48,605 nucleotides of DNA from the NCBI RefSeq assembly GCF_014359905.1, contig NZ_JACIYP010000034.1:1-48605 (forward strand). Direction: 5' to 3'. Of this stretch, positions 16,438 through 24,921 are shown piece after piece; position 1 is the first letter of the stretch, and the number at the start of each line of letters is the position of its first letter. A model generated the notes under the pieces. That model did not search any database. It saw only the letters and a list, made by a program, of their open reading frames with translations, and was not told the origin of the DNA. The stretch comes from Hoeflea sp. Its GTDB lineage: Bacteria; Pseudomonadota; Alphaproteobacteria; Rhizobiales; Rhizobiaceae. A program made the position numbers and the translations under genes.

Positions 16438-19400
16438 TCATGCTTCCGATGGCGCCTCGTTGGCCTTCTGCTTGGGCTTGCGCTTTCGGGTGACCAGCAC
16501 AAAGAACATCGGCACGAACAGGATGCCCAGGATGGTGCCTGTGAGGGTGCCGCCGAGCACGCTGGTGCCGATGGCGTTGCGGCCGCCCGAGCCCGCGCCT
16601 GTGCTCAAGACCAGAGGCAGCACGCCGAGAGAGAAGGCCATAGAGGTCATGATGATCGGGCGGAACCGCTGGCGTGCTGCCTCGCGCACCGCATCGAACA
16701 GGCCTTCTCCGGCCTCGTAGCGGTCCCGGGCGAACTCCACGATCAGGATGGCGTTCTTGCCGGTCAGGCCGACCACGGTGAGCAGGCCTACCTGGAAGAA
16801 CACACCGTTCTGATAGCCGCCGAACAGGGTCCATAGAACCGCGCCAAGTATGCCGACCGGCATGACCAGCATGACGGCGAACGGGATCGACCAGCTCTCA
16901 TAAAGGGCGGCGAGGCAGAGGAACACAGCCGCCAGCGACAAGGCATAGAGCAGCGGTGCCTGGTTGCCGGATTCACGCTCTTCCAGCGACAGGCCCGTCC
17001 AGGACACGGCATAGCCGGGCAACTGCGAGGCCAGCCGCTCGACCTCCGCCATGGCTTCGCCGGTGGTCACGCCTGCGGCGGGAGATCCCTGGATCTGCAT
17101 GGCGCTGACCGCGTTGTAGCGGGTGAGGCCCTGCGGACCGAAGGTCCAGCTGCCTTCGGCGAAATTGGCAAAGGGAACCAGTCCGCCGCTTGAATTGCGC
17201 ACCTTCCATTTCGAGATATCGGACGGAAGCGCGCGGGAATCCGCTTCACCCTGTATGTAGACGCGCTTGATGCGATCCCGGTCGATGAAGTCGTTGAGGT
17301 AACTTCCGGCCCAGGCGACCTGCAGCAGCTGCGCCACGTCGGAGGCTGTGACACCCATCGCACCGGCTGCACGCCAGTCGATATCGAGGTGATACTGCGC
17401 GGCGTCTTCAAGACCCGAGGGCCGAGCCGAGCCGATGAGCGGGCTCTGCGCGGCCATGCCGAGCAACTGGTTGCGCGCATTGAGCAACTGGTCATGGGTC
17501 TGACCATCCCGGGCTTCCAGAAAGAAGTCGAAGCCGCTCATGATGCCGAGTTCGGGAACCGACGGCGGAACGATCGGGAAGACCATGGCGTCCTGGATGC
17601 CCGAAAGCGCCGGATAGGCGCGGCCGGCGATCGCCTGGGCGCTTTGTCCCGGCGATAGCCGTTCCGACCAGTCCTTCAGGCGAATGAAGGCGAGGCCCAT
17701 GTTCTGGCCCTGGCCCGAGAACGAGAATCCGACCACGCCGAACATGCTTTCGACATTGTCCTTCTCGTTTTCGAGAAAATGCTGTTCCACCTGTTCGAGA
17801 ACCTTCTGGGTCCGCTCGGCGGTGGCGCCGGTGGGGGCCTGAATGAGGGCCAGGAGAATTCCCTGGTCTTCGTCAGGCAGGAAGGCGGTTGGAGTCTGCA
17901 TGAAGCTCCACGCCATGAGGCCAAAGAGCGCAAGGTAGATGGCGCCGACACGCAACGGACGGCGTACGATCCAACCGACGGTGCCGCCATAGCCATTGCT
18001 GAGCCGGTCAAATCCGCGGTTGAACCAGCCGACGGGACCGCGCTTGGCATGGTGCGCGGCCTTGGACGTCAGCAGCGTGGCGCAGAGTGCGGGCGTCAGC
18101 GTCAGGGCCACGAGGACGGAAAGACCCATGGCCGAGACGATGGTGACCGAGAACTGCTGGTAGATGACGCCGGTCGAGCCGCCGAAGAAGGCCATCGGCA
18201 CGAAGACCGCCGACAGCACTAGGGCGATGCCGATAAGAGCGCCGGTGATCTGCCCCATGGACTTGCGTGTGGCCTCGATCGGACTGAGCCCTTCCTCCTC
18301 CATGATGCGCTCGACATTCTCGACCACGACGATGGCGTCGTCGACAAGAAGTCCGATGGCAAGCACCATGGCGAGCATGGTCAGCGTGTTGATCGAATAG
18401 CCGAAGGCGGCAAGGATGCCGAAGGTGCCCATCAGAACCACCGGCACGGCGAGTGTCGGAATGAGGGTGGCGCGGAAGTTCTGCAGGAACAGCAGCATCA
18501 CGAGGAAGACGAGCACGATGGCTTCGGCCAGGGTCTTGACCACTTCGCCGATCGAGATCTCGATGAACGGCGTCGTGTCGTAGGGAACGACGTAGCTGAC
18601 GCCTTCGGGGAAGAAGGCCGAAGCCTCCTCGATCTTGGCCTTGACCAGGGCTGCCGTATCGAGGGCGTTTGCCCCGGCTGCCAGACGAATCGCCATGCCG
18701 CTTGCCGGATTGCCGTTGAAACGGGCGATGGTGGAATAGTTTTCCGCGCCGATTTCGACACGGGCCACGTCCTTGAGCAGCACCAGGCCGCCATCGGTCG
18801 CGGCCCGAATGACGATTGCCTCGAAGTCTTCGGGCGTCGTCAACAGCGACTGCGCGGTGATGGTGGCGTTGAGCTGCTGGCCTTCGACTGTCGGCAAGGT
18901 GCCGAACGCACCCGCGGAGATCTGGGCATTCTGCGCCGAGACCGCACCAACGACATCCTGCGGCGCGAGTTCGTAGGCGGCGAGCTTGACCGGGTCGAGC
19001 CAGATACGCATGGCATATTTGGCGCCGAAGACCTGCACTTCGCCAACGCCCTCGAGACGGCTGAATTCGTCCACGAGATTGGTGTTGAGGTAGTCGGAAA
19101 GGTCGGTCTGATCGAGCCTGCCATCATCGGAAATGAGCGCAATGACCATCAGGAAGCTGGCAGAGGACTTCTGAACGGTGACGCCCAGACGCTGGACCGT
19201 TTCCGGAAGCAGGGTGGTCGCCTGGGACAGCTTGTTCTGGACCTGGACCTGGGCGATATCCGGATCGATGCCGGTCTCGAAGGTCAGCGTGATCGAGGCC
19301 GTGCCGGCGGAGGTGGAGCTTGACGAGAAATAGCGAAGGCCGTCGAGACCGGTCAGCCGCTGCTCGATGACCTGGGTCACCGTGTTGGCAATGGTCTGCG

Positions 19401-19560
19401 CCGATGCGCCCGGATAGTTCGCCGAGATCGAAATCGTCGGTGGCGCGATCTGCGGGTATTGCGAGATCGGCAGGGTGAGGATGGACAATACACCGGCGCC
19501 CATGATGATGATCGAGAGCACCCATGCAAAGATCGGCCGGTCGATAAAGAAGCGTGCCAT
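16438..19560 (-). CDS. RND efflux pump inner-membrane permease (AcrB/HAE1 type)
   Basis: This 1040-residue protein matches AcrB in length and layout: N-terminal MARFFIDRPIFAWVL, two large periplasmic loops and 12 membrane segments. The proton-relay aspartates are seen in GLLVDDAIVVVENVER (TM4), and the C-terminal half repeats the fold with VGLTGKNAILIVEFARD. It exports hydrophobic or amphiphilic compounds using the proton gradient, together with the adaptor encoded upstream. GGAG precedes the start at 19560; an open frame extends further upstream without family similarity. The adaptor stop is 16 bases before it. No outer-membrane TolC-type gene is in the window. Confidence 0.97.
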   Translation of the reverse strand: MARFFIDRPIFAWVLSIIIMGAGVLSILTLPISQYPQIAPPTISISANYPGASAQTIANTVTQVIEQRLTGLDGLRYFSSSSTSAGTASITLTFETGIDPDIAQVQVQNKLSQATTLLPETVQRLGVTVQKSSASFLMVIALISDDGRLDQTDLSDYLNTNLVDEFSRLEGVGEVQVFGAKYAMRIWLDPVKLAAYELAPQDVVGAVSAQNAQISAGAFGTLPTVEGQQLNATITAQSLLTTPEDFEAIVIRAATDGGLVLLKDVARVEIGAENYSTIARFNGNPASGMAIRLAAGANALDTAALVKAKIEEASAFFPEGVSYVVPYDTTPFIEISIGEVVKTLAEAIVLVFLVMLLFLQNFRATLIPTLAVPVVLMGTFGILAAFGYSINTLTMLAMVLAIGLLVDDAIVVVENVERIMEEEGLSPIEATRKSMGQITGALIGIALVLSAVFVPMAFFGGSTGVIYQQFSVTIVSAMGLSVLVALTLTPALCATLLTSKAAHHAKRGPVGWFNRGFDRLSNGYGGTVGWIVRRPLRVGAIYLALFGLMAWSFMQTPTAFLPDEDQGILLALIQAPTGATAERTQKVLEQVEQHFLENEKDNVESMFGVVGFSFSGQGQNMGLAFIRLKDWSERLSPGQSAQAIAGRAYPALSGIQDAMVFPIVPPSVPELGIMSGFDFFLEARDGQTHDQLLNARNQLLGMAAQSPLIGSARPSGLEDAAQYHLDIDWRAAGAMGVTASDVAQLLQVAWAGSYLNDFIDRDRIKRVYIQGEADSRALPSDISKWKVRNSSGGLVPFANFAEGSWTFGPQGLTRYNAVSAMQIQGSPAAGVTTGEAMAEVERLASQLPGYAVSWTGLSLEERESGNQAPLLYALSLAAVFLCLAALYESWSIPFAVMLVMPVGILGAVLWTLFGGYQNGVFFQVGLLTVVGLTGKNAILIVEFARDRYEAGEGLFDAVREAARQRFRPIIMTSMAFSLGVLPLVLSTGAGSGGRNAIGTSVLGGTLTGTILGILFVPMFFVLVTRKRKPKQKANEAPSEA

Positions 19561-19576
19561 GTCGGTCTCCGCGAGG

Positions 19577-20707
19577 TCAGTTCTGTGCCGGTTGTTCGGC
19601 GCGTTCTTCGGGGGCAACCGTTGCTCCGGCCGCGATCTTCTGCAGTCCTTCGACGATCACTTTTTCGCCGGCCTTGACGCCGTCCGTGACGATCCAGTCC
19701 GACCCGCGGTCGCTTACGATCGTCAGCGTGCGCTGCTCGACCACGTTGTCGGGCCCGACAACCATGGCGGTCGGAGCGCCGCGGCGGTCGCGCGAGACGC
19801 CTTCCTGGGGGACGAGTATGGCGTCCTCGATGACGCCCTGGGGCATCTCGACCTGCACATACATGCCCGGCAGCAGCATTTCGTCGGGGTTCGGGAACTG
19901 CAGGCGCAGGGTTACCACGCCGGTTTGCTCATCAACATGCGGCTCCGCAGCCGTGAGTTCGCCAGTCTGATCGAAGATCGTGCGATCGGCCAGCATCAGT
20001 TCGACCTTGGTGTCGATATTCTCACCTGCCGCCTGCGGACCTTTGCGCTTCCAGCGCACCAGATCGGCCGCCGACTGGGCGACGTCAACATAGACCGGAT
20101 CCAGTTTGCGGATCACCGCCAGGGGAGCGGCCTGGCCCGATATGATGAGCGCGCCCTGAGTGGTGAGCGACCGTCCGATGGCGCCCGACAATTGAGCGCG
20201 GATCGTGGTTCGCTCCAGGTCGATATTGGCAGCAAGCAGTTGCGCCTTGGCAACCTGCAGGGCGGCATCGGCTATGTCGCGCGTGGTGATGGCGGCATCG
20301 AGGGCCTGTTCGCTGGCGACATTGCTCTTGCGCAGGCTCTCCATGCGGGTGAGTTCGCGGTTGGCCGACTTGAGGCTGACCTCAGCCTGATTGACGGCGG
20401 CCTGCGCCGCCACGACCTGCGCCCTGTAGGTTGCAGGATCAATGCGATACAGGATATCGCCTTCCTTGACGGCAGACCCCTCTTCGAACAGGCGCTCGAT
20501 GATGATGCCGTTCACCTGGGGGCGGACTTCGGCGACCCCGGACGCGACGACGCGTCCCGGCAGCGTGGACGTGACCGTGACGGTCTCTGCCTTCAGCGTG
20601 ACGACGGTCACGGCTGCGGGCGGGCGTTCCTGCTGTTGCGCCGAGGCCGCAGACGGCGCCAGAACGACAAGCATGGAACAAAAGAGGGCGTAACGCGCTA
20701 ACCTCAT
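19577..20707 (-). CDS. RND efflux pump periplasmic adaptor (AcrA/MFP type)
   Basis: This 376-residue adaptor has a signal peptide ending AASA-QQ and no lipobox cysteine, so it is probably soluble rather than lipid-anchored. Domain order is that of the family: barrel-sandwich/lipoyl halves (VRPQVNGIIIERLFEEGSAVKEGD; VAQSAADL), an alpha-hairpin coiled coil (about residues 100-170, rich in Ala, Gln and Leu) and C-terminal beta-barrel and membrane-proximal domains (LLPGMYVQVEMP). The start at 20707 is supported by GGAG 8 bases upstream. It is the first gene of the pump operon and divergent from the TetR regulator. Confidence 0.95.
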   Translation of the reverse strand: MRLARYALFCSMLVVLAPSAASAQQQERPPAAVTVVTLKAETVTVTSTLPGRVVASGVAEVRPQVNGIIIERLFEEGSAVKEGDILYRIDPATYRAQVVAAQAAVNQAEVSLKSANRELTRMESLRKSNVASEQALDAAITTRDIADAALQVAKAQLLAANIDLERTTIRAQLSGAIGRSLTTQGALIISGQAAPLAVIRKLDPVYVDVAQSAADLVRWKRKGPQAAGENIDTKVELMLADRTIFDQTGELTAAEPHVDEQTGVVTLRLQFPNPDEMLLPGMYVQVEMPQGVIEDAILVPQEGVSRDRRGAPTAMVVGPDNVVEQRTLTIVSDRGSDWIVTDGVKAGEKVIVEGLQKIAAGATVAPEERAEQPAQN

Positions 20708-20769
20708 TGAATATCTCCGTGAATCTTGGAGTGGCCACTTGGCGAAAACGCCGACTGCGACTAATATGG

Positions 20770-20817
20770 AAACCAAATGGTTTTATAATTGCTTTTTTGC
20801 AATGCGCAAGCGAAACG
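20770..20817 (-). promoter_or_regulatory. Pump promoter with overlapping TetR operator
   Basis: On the minus strand a -35-like TTGCGC is followed after 16 bases by TATAAA (20782-20787). A perfect inverted repeat AAACCA-AA-TGGTTT (20770-20783) overlaps the edge of that -10. TetR regulators of RND pumps bind such sites, so the divergent TetR protein probably shuts off the pump here. A second symmetric element, ATTGC-T6-GCAAT, lies in the spacer. Confidence 0.7.
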
Positions 20818-20844
20818 CTGCACCTGCGAACAAGGAGAGTTAAT

Positions 20845-21495
20845 TTGTTGCCAAAAAGTCGCAACCGCTGTCGCGGCCCTGGCCGGCCACGACAGCTCGA
20901 CACCACGGAACGCGAAGCGATCATCATCGACGCCGCGGAACGGGTGATCCTGTCCCAAGGCTTGGGAGGCGCTTCGATGGCGGCGATCGCGCACGAGGCC
21001 GGAATGTCCAAGCGCACGCTTTACGAGGTATTCGAATCCCGTGCAGCCCTCTTTGCGGCTGTGGTCCGTCGTATCCGCAACAGGGTGTCGCGGCCATTGA
21101 CCGAAAGTGAACTCGAGCTTCCCCTGGCAGAGCGCCTGAGATTGCTGCTGACGCCGTCGCGCGAGAAATTTACGGATCTGCTTCCGCTCGCGATCCTGCG
21201 CGCGGTCATTGTCGAGGCAGACCGGCAACCCGATCTGGCACGGGAATTTCTGCAGGAGGGGCCGTATGCGCTTTACTGCATGGTTCGGGCAGAGCTCGAC
21301 CGCTCCGTTGCCCACGACGAGATTCGCATAAGCGACACGGAAAGTGCCGCACGGTTGATGACCGACATGGCGCATGAAAACGTGTTTGAGCATCTCGTGG
21401 CTCCGCAGCCGGCCTGCGAACGCCAGCAGGCCCATGATCGCAGGCTCGATCTCGCCATTCGGGTGTTCCTCGGGGGGATCGGCGAAGCCGGCTGA
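20845..21495 (+). CDS. TetR-family regulator of the RND pump
   Basis: This protein has about 216 residues. The N-terminal DNA-binding domain shows the TetR pattern: IIIDAAERVILSQG, GASMAAIAHEAGMSKRTLYEVFESRAALF. The C-terminal ligand domain is variable, as expected. It is divergent from the pump genes, the usual AcrR-like layout, and probably represses them until a toxic ligand binds. The start is TTG at 20845, 7 bases after AGGAG; the adjacent TTG at 20848 is also possible. An open frame reaches back to 20707, but that would cross the operator region. Confidence 0.9.
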   Translation: MLPKSRNRCRGPGRPRQLDTTEREAIIIDAAERVILSQGLGGASMAAIAHEAGMSKRTLYEVFESRAALFAAVVRRIRNRVSRPLTESELELPLAERLRLLLTPSREKFTDLLPLAILRAVIVEADRQPDLAREFLQEGPYALYCMVRAELDRSVAHDEIRISDTESAARLMTDMAHENVFEHLVAPQPACERQQAHDRRLDLAIRVFLGGIGEAG

Positions 21496-21617
21496 TCAGC
21501 CCGCCTGAAACAGACCCAGCTGCTTCCTCCTGCGGCCTGACCGTCCTGATAAGCCTGATCCGCAACGGTTCGTTCCAATAGCAATCCGGGCCGACGGCAT
21601 AATTCCGTCAAACTGAC

Positions 21618-21671
21618 ATGATTGAAGACAAGATTGCAGCCAATTCAGGCTGCCGATATTTCCTTCGCTGA
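21618..21671 (+). CDS. Possible 17-residue leader peptide
   Basis: The frame reads MIEDKIAANSGCRYFLR followed by TGA. It ends in aromatic residues and Arg just before the stop, as in some arrest peptides that sense basic amino acids or polyamines. The ornithine-sensing SpeFL leader of gammaproteobacteria is a functional parallel, not a homologue shown here. There is no good ribosome-binding site (upstream is GTCAAACTGAC), which lowers confidence. Confidence 0.35.
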   Translation: MIEDKIAANSGCRYFLR

Positions 21672-21754
21672 TGGAAGAACGGACTGCACCAGGACGTTCG
21701 TGCGCTTGATGCGTCAAAACCCATGATCCCGCGTCCGCGGCTGTGTTCAAATCG

Positions 21755-21774
21755 ATTCCGAATCTCGGAATTTT
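21755..21774 (+). terminator. Terminator-like hairpin in the decarboxylase leader
   Basis: Perfect 7-base arms ATTCCGA and TCGGAAT with an ATC loop run into TTTT. It stands between the possible leader peptide and the decarboxylase start, the position of an attenuator. The stem is short and AT-containing, so strength is uncertain. Confidence 0.45.
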
Positions 21775-21816
21775 GCTGTAGGACCTCATCCAACGCCCTC
21801 CCGACAGGAAAACGCC

Positions 21817-24108
21817 ATGAAATTCCGCTTCCCCATCGTCATCATCGACGAGGATTTCCGATCGGAGAATTCCTCGGGCCTGGGCATTCGCGCCATGGCG
21901 GAGGCCATCGAGAACGAGGGATTCGAAGTGCTCGGCGTGACGGGCTATGGCGACCTGTCGCAGTTCGCCCAGCAGCAGTCGCGCGCCAGCGCCTTCGTGC
22001 TGTCTATCGACGACGAGGAATTCAGCCCCGGGCCGGACGTCGATCCGGCGGTGGTCAACCTTCGCAATTTCATCGAGGAAGTGCGCTGGAAGAACGCCGA
22101 TGTTCCGATCTACATCTACGGCGAGACCAAGACCAGCCGGCACCTGCCCAATGACATCCTGCGCGAGCTGCACGGCTTCATCCACATGTTCGAGGACACG
22201 CCGGAATTCGTGGCGCGCCACATCATTCGCGAGGCCAAGAGCTATCTCGAAGGCATCAAGCCGCCCTTCTTCAAGGCCTTGCTCAATTACGCCGAGGACG
22301 GATCCTACTCCTGGCACTGCCCCGGCCACTCCGGCGGCGTGGCGTTCCTGAAAAGCCCGATCGGCCAGATGTACCACCAGTTCTACGGCGAGAACATGCT
22401 GCGCGCCGACGTCTGCAACTCGGTGGAGGAACTCGGCCAGCTCCTCGACCACAATGGCGCCATCGGCGCGTCCGAACGCAACGCCGCGCGGATCTTCAAC
22501 GCCGACCATTGCTTCTTCGTCACCAACGGCACGTCGACCAGCAACAAGATGGTGTGGCACCACACCGTGGCGCCGGGAGACGTGGTGGTGGTCGACCGCA
22601 ACTGCCACAAGTCGATCCTGCACTCGATCATCATGACCGGCTCGATCCCGGTGTTCCTGAAGCCCACGCGCAACCATTACGGCATCATCGGCCCGATCCC
22701 CCAGAGCGAATTCGAGATCGACTCGATCAAGGCCAAGATCCGCGCCAATCCGCTGCTTGAAGGGGTGGACGCCGACACCGTCAAGCCGCGCATCATGACA
22801 CTGACGCAATCCACCTATGACGGCGTTCTCTACAACACCGAGACCATCAAGACGCTGCTCGACGGCTATGTCGACAATCTGCATTTCGACGAGGCCTGGC
22901 TGCCGCACGCCGCGTTCCACCCGTTCTATGGCAGCTACCACGCGATGGGGCGCAAACGCGAACGGCCGATGCACTCGGTGACCTACGCCACGCAATCGAT
23001 TCACAAGCTGCTTGCCGGCATCAGCCAGGCGAGCCATGTGCTGGTGCAGGACAGCAAGGACACCAAGCTCGACCGGCACCTCTTCAACGAGGCCTATCTG
23101 ATGCACACCTCGACCAGCCCGCAATATTCCATCATCGCCAGCTGCGACGTGGCGGCCGCGATGATGGAGCCGCCCGGCGGCACGGCGCTGGTGGAGGAGA
23201 GCATCGCCGAGGCGCTCGATTTCCGCCGCGCCATGCGCAAGGTCGACGACGAGTTCGGCGACGAGGACTGGTGGTTCCAGGTCTGGGGCCCGGCCAAACT
23301 GGAAGAGGAAGGCATCGGCCACACCAAGGACTGGGTGCTCAAGCGCACCGATGCCGAGGGCGTGCAGAAGTCGGATGGCGAGGAATCCTGGCATGGCTTC
23401 GGCGACATGGCGCCGGGCTTCAACATGCTCGATCCGATCAAGGCGACGATCATCACGCCCGGCCTGAACCTTGACGGCCGTTTCGAGGATACCGGCATTC
23501 CGGCCTCGATCGTCACCAAATACCTGGCCGAACACGGGGTGGTGGTGGAAAAAACCGGGCTCTACAGCTTCTTCATCATGTTCACCATCGGCATCACCAA
23601 GGGCCGCTGGAACTCGCTGCTGACCGAATTGCAGCAGTTCAAGGACGATTACGACCAGAACCAGCCGATGTGGCGGATCATGCCCGAATTCTGCGCCAAG
23701 CAGCCGCGCTACGAGCAGATGGGCTTGCGCGACCTGTGCCAGCACGTGCACTCGCTCTACGCCAAATATGACGTGGCGAGGCTTTCGACCGACATGTATC
23801 TGAGCGACCATACGCCGGCGATGAAGCCCAGCGACGCCTTCGCGCATATCGCCCACCGCACGACGCAGCGAGTTCCCATCGACGAACTCGAAGGCCGCAT
23901 CACCACCAGCCTGGTGACACCCTATCCGCCCGGCATTCCGCTGTTGATCCCCGGTGAGGTGTTCAACAGGAAGATCGTGGAATATCTCAAGTTCAACCGC
24001 GAATTCGCCCGCGAATGTCCCGGTTTCGAGACAGATATCCATGGCCTTGTGCAGGAGACCGGAAGCGATGGCGTGGTGCGCCACTTTGCCGACTGTGTGG
24101 CCAAGTAA
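21817..24108 (+). CDS. Orn/Lys/Arg decarboxylase, long AdiA/CadA class
   Basis: This 763-residue PLP-dependent decarboxylase removes CO2 from a basic amino acid, giving a polyamine precursor or consuming protons. An N-terminal response-regulator-like wing domain (about 1-130) is followed by the fold-type I core. The PLP lysine is K397 in TQSIHKLLAG, and LHFDEAWLPHAAFHPFYG holds the cofactor Asp. The C-terminal domain includes TPYPPGIPLLIPGE, a family hallmark. Length is closest to arginine decarboxylase AdiA (about 755), but ornithine or lysine cannot be excluded. AGGAAA precedes the ATG. Codon use is strongly GC3-biased, which suggests high expression. Confidence 0.93.
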   Translation: MKFRFPIVIIDEDFRSENSSGLGIRAMAEAIENEGFEVLGVTGYGDLSQFAQQQSRASAFVLSIDDEEFSPGPDVDPAVVNLRNFIEEVRWKNADVPIYIYGETKTSRHLPNDILRELHGFIHMFEDTPEFVARHIIREAKSYLEGIKPPFFKALLNYAEDGSYSWHCPGHSGGVAFLKSPIGQMYHQFYGENMLRADVCNSVEELGQLLDHNGAIGASERNAARIFNADHCFFVTNGTSTSNKMVWHHTVAPGDVVVVDRNCHKSILHSIIMTGSIPVFLKPTRNHYGIIGPIPQSEFEIDSIKAKIRANPLLEGVDADTVKPRIMTLTQSTYDGVLYNTETIKTLLDGYVDNLHFDEAWLPHAAFHPFYGSYHAMGRKRERPMHSVTYATQSIHKLLAGISQASHVLVQDSKDTKLDRHLFNEAYLMHTSTSPQYSIIASCDVAAAMMEPPGGTALVEESIAEALDFRRAMRKVDDEFGDEDWWFQVWGPAKLEEEGIGHTKDWVLKRTDAEGVQKSDGEESWHGFGDMAPGFNMLDPIKATIITPGLNLDGRFEDTGIPASIVTKYLAEHGVVVEKTGLYSFFIMFTIGITKGRWNSLLTELQQFKDDYDQNQPMWRIMPEFCAKQPRYEQMGLRDLCQHVHSLYAKYDVARLSTDMYLSDHTPAMKPSDAFAHIAHRTTQRVPIDELEGRITTSLVTPYPPGIPLLIPGEVFNRKIVEYLKFNREFARECPGFETDIHGLVQETGSDGVVRHFADCVAK

Positions 24109-24140
24109 GCCGGGGAGGCCCAACGTCGAAAGGACCGCCC

Positions 24141-24917
24141 ATGCCGCGCTTTGCTGCAAACCTGTCGATGATGTTCACGGAACATGCATTCCCGGACCGC
24201 TTCGAGGCGGCGGCGGCAGCGGGCTTTGAGGCGGTCGAGTTTCTATTTCCCTATGAGTACCCGGCTCGCGACATTGCCGCGAGACGGGTCGGCGCCGGCC
24301 TGGAACAGGCGCTGTTCAACCTGCCGCCCGGCGATTGGGCCAGGGGCGAGCGCGGATTGGCGGCATTGCCGGAGCGCAAGGCCGAATTCCGGCAGTCCGT
24401 GCGAACCGCGCTTGACTATGCCGCGGTGATCGGTGCGCCGCGGCTGCACATGATGGCGGGGCTTGCAGACCCGGGCAGGTCGCCGCATCGCGCCGCCTAC
24501 CGGGATTCCCTGGCGTTCGCGGCGGACGCAGCGGCGGAACGGGGAGTGGAGGTGCTGATCGAGCCGATCAACGGGCGCGACATGCCGGGCTACTTTCTCC
24601 ATGATTTCGATTATGCGGCCGATCTGATCGCCGATCTCGGCCGCGAAAACATCAAGCTGCAATTTGACATCTACCACCGGCAGATTCTGTGCGGCGACGT
24701 GATCCGCGGACTTGAAGACCTGCTGCCGATCATCGGCCACGTCCAGATCGCCTCGGTGCCGCACCGCAATGAGCCGGGATTGGGCGAGCTCGACGATTTC
24801 CGTGTGCTCAGGGCGCTGGATGATCTGGGCTACCAGGGCTTTGTCGGGTGCGAGTACCGGCCGAGCGGCGCGACGCTCGACGGTCTTGGCTGGATGAGCA
24901 AGGTGTCGCGGGTCTGA
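24141..24917 (+). CDS. hyi: Hydroxypyruvate isomerase
   Basis: This 258-residue TIM-barrel enzyme interconverts hydroxypyruvate and tartronate semialdehyde. The metal/substrate ligands of the family are visible in order: Glu in IEPINGRDMPGYFL, Asp in LQFDIYHRQ, Gln in GHVQIAS and Glu in GCEYRP. The N-terminus (PRFAANLSMMFTE) is characteristic of Hyi. AAAGGA precedes the ATG at 24141. It follows the decarboxylase stop by 32 bases in the same direction, so the two may be cotranscribed, although no pathway link is obvious. No glyoxylate carboligase or tartronate semialdehyde reductase is in the window. Confidence 0.9.
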   Translation: MPRFAANLSMMFTEHAFPDRFEAAAAAGFEAVEFLFPYEYPARDIAARRVGAGLEQALFNLPPGDWARGERGLAALPERKAEFRQSVRTALDYAAVIGAPRLHMMAGLADPGRSPHRAAYRDSLAFAADAAAERGVEVLIEPINGRDMPGYFLHDFDYAADLIADLGRENIKLQFDIYHRQILCGDVIRGLEDLLPIIGHVQIASVPHRNEPGLGELDDFRVLRALDDLGYQGFVGCEYRPSGATLDGLGWMSKVSRV

Positions 24918-24921
24918 CGGA

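Larger units (their letters stand above)
21496..21816 (+). other. Structured 5' leader of the decarboxylase gene
   Basis: These 321 bases lie before the Orn/Lys/Arg decarboxylase and hold no long gene. They do contain a 17-codon open frame (21618-21671), a hairpin inside it (GCAGCC 21636-21641, GGCTGC 21648-21653), short stems at 21706-21717 and 21729-21740, and a hairpin followed by U residues at 21755-21774, only 43 bases before the start codon. This fits a leader with transcription or translation attenuation. Confidence 0.55.

Noticed and set aside
21744..21771. GTTCAAATC resembling a tRNA T-arm in the decarboxylase leader
   Set aside because: No acceptor stem, anticodon arm or D-arm can be built around it; the bases are better explained by the ATTCCGA/TCGGAAT hairpin.
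21496..24159. 887-codon minus-strand open frame opposite the decarboxylase
   Set aside because: It is antisense to a gene with all PLP-decarboxylase motifs and arises from the strong third-position GC bias. No motif, start signal or homology is visible in it.
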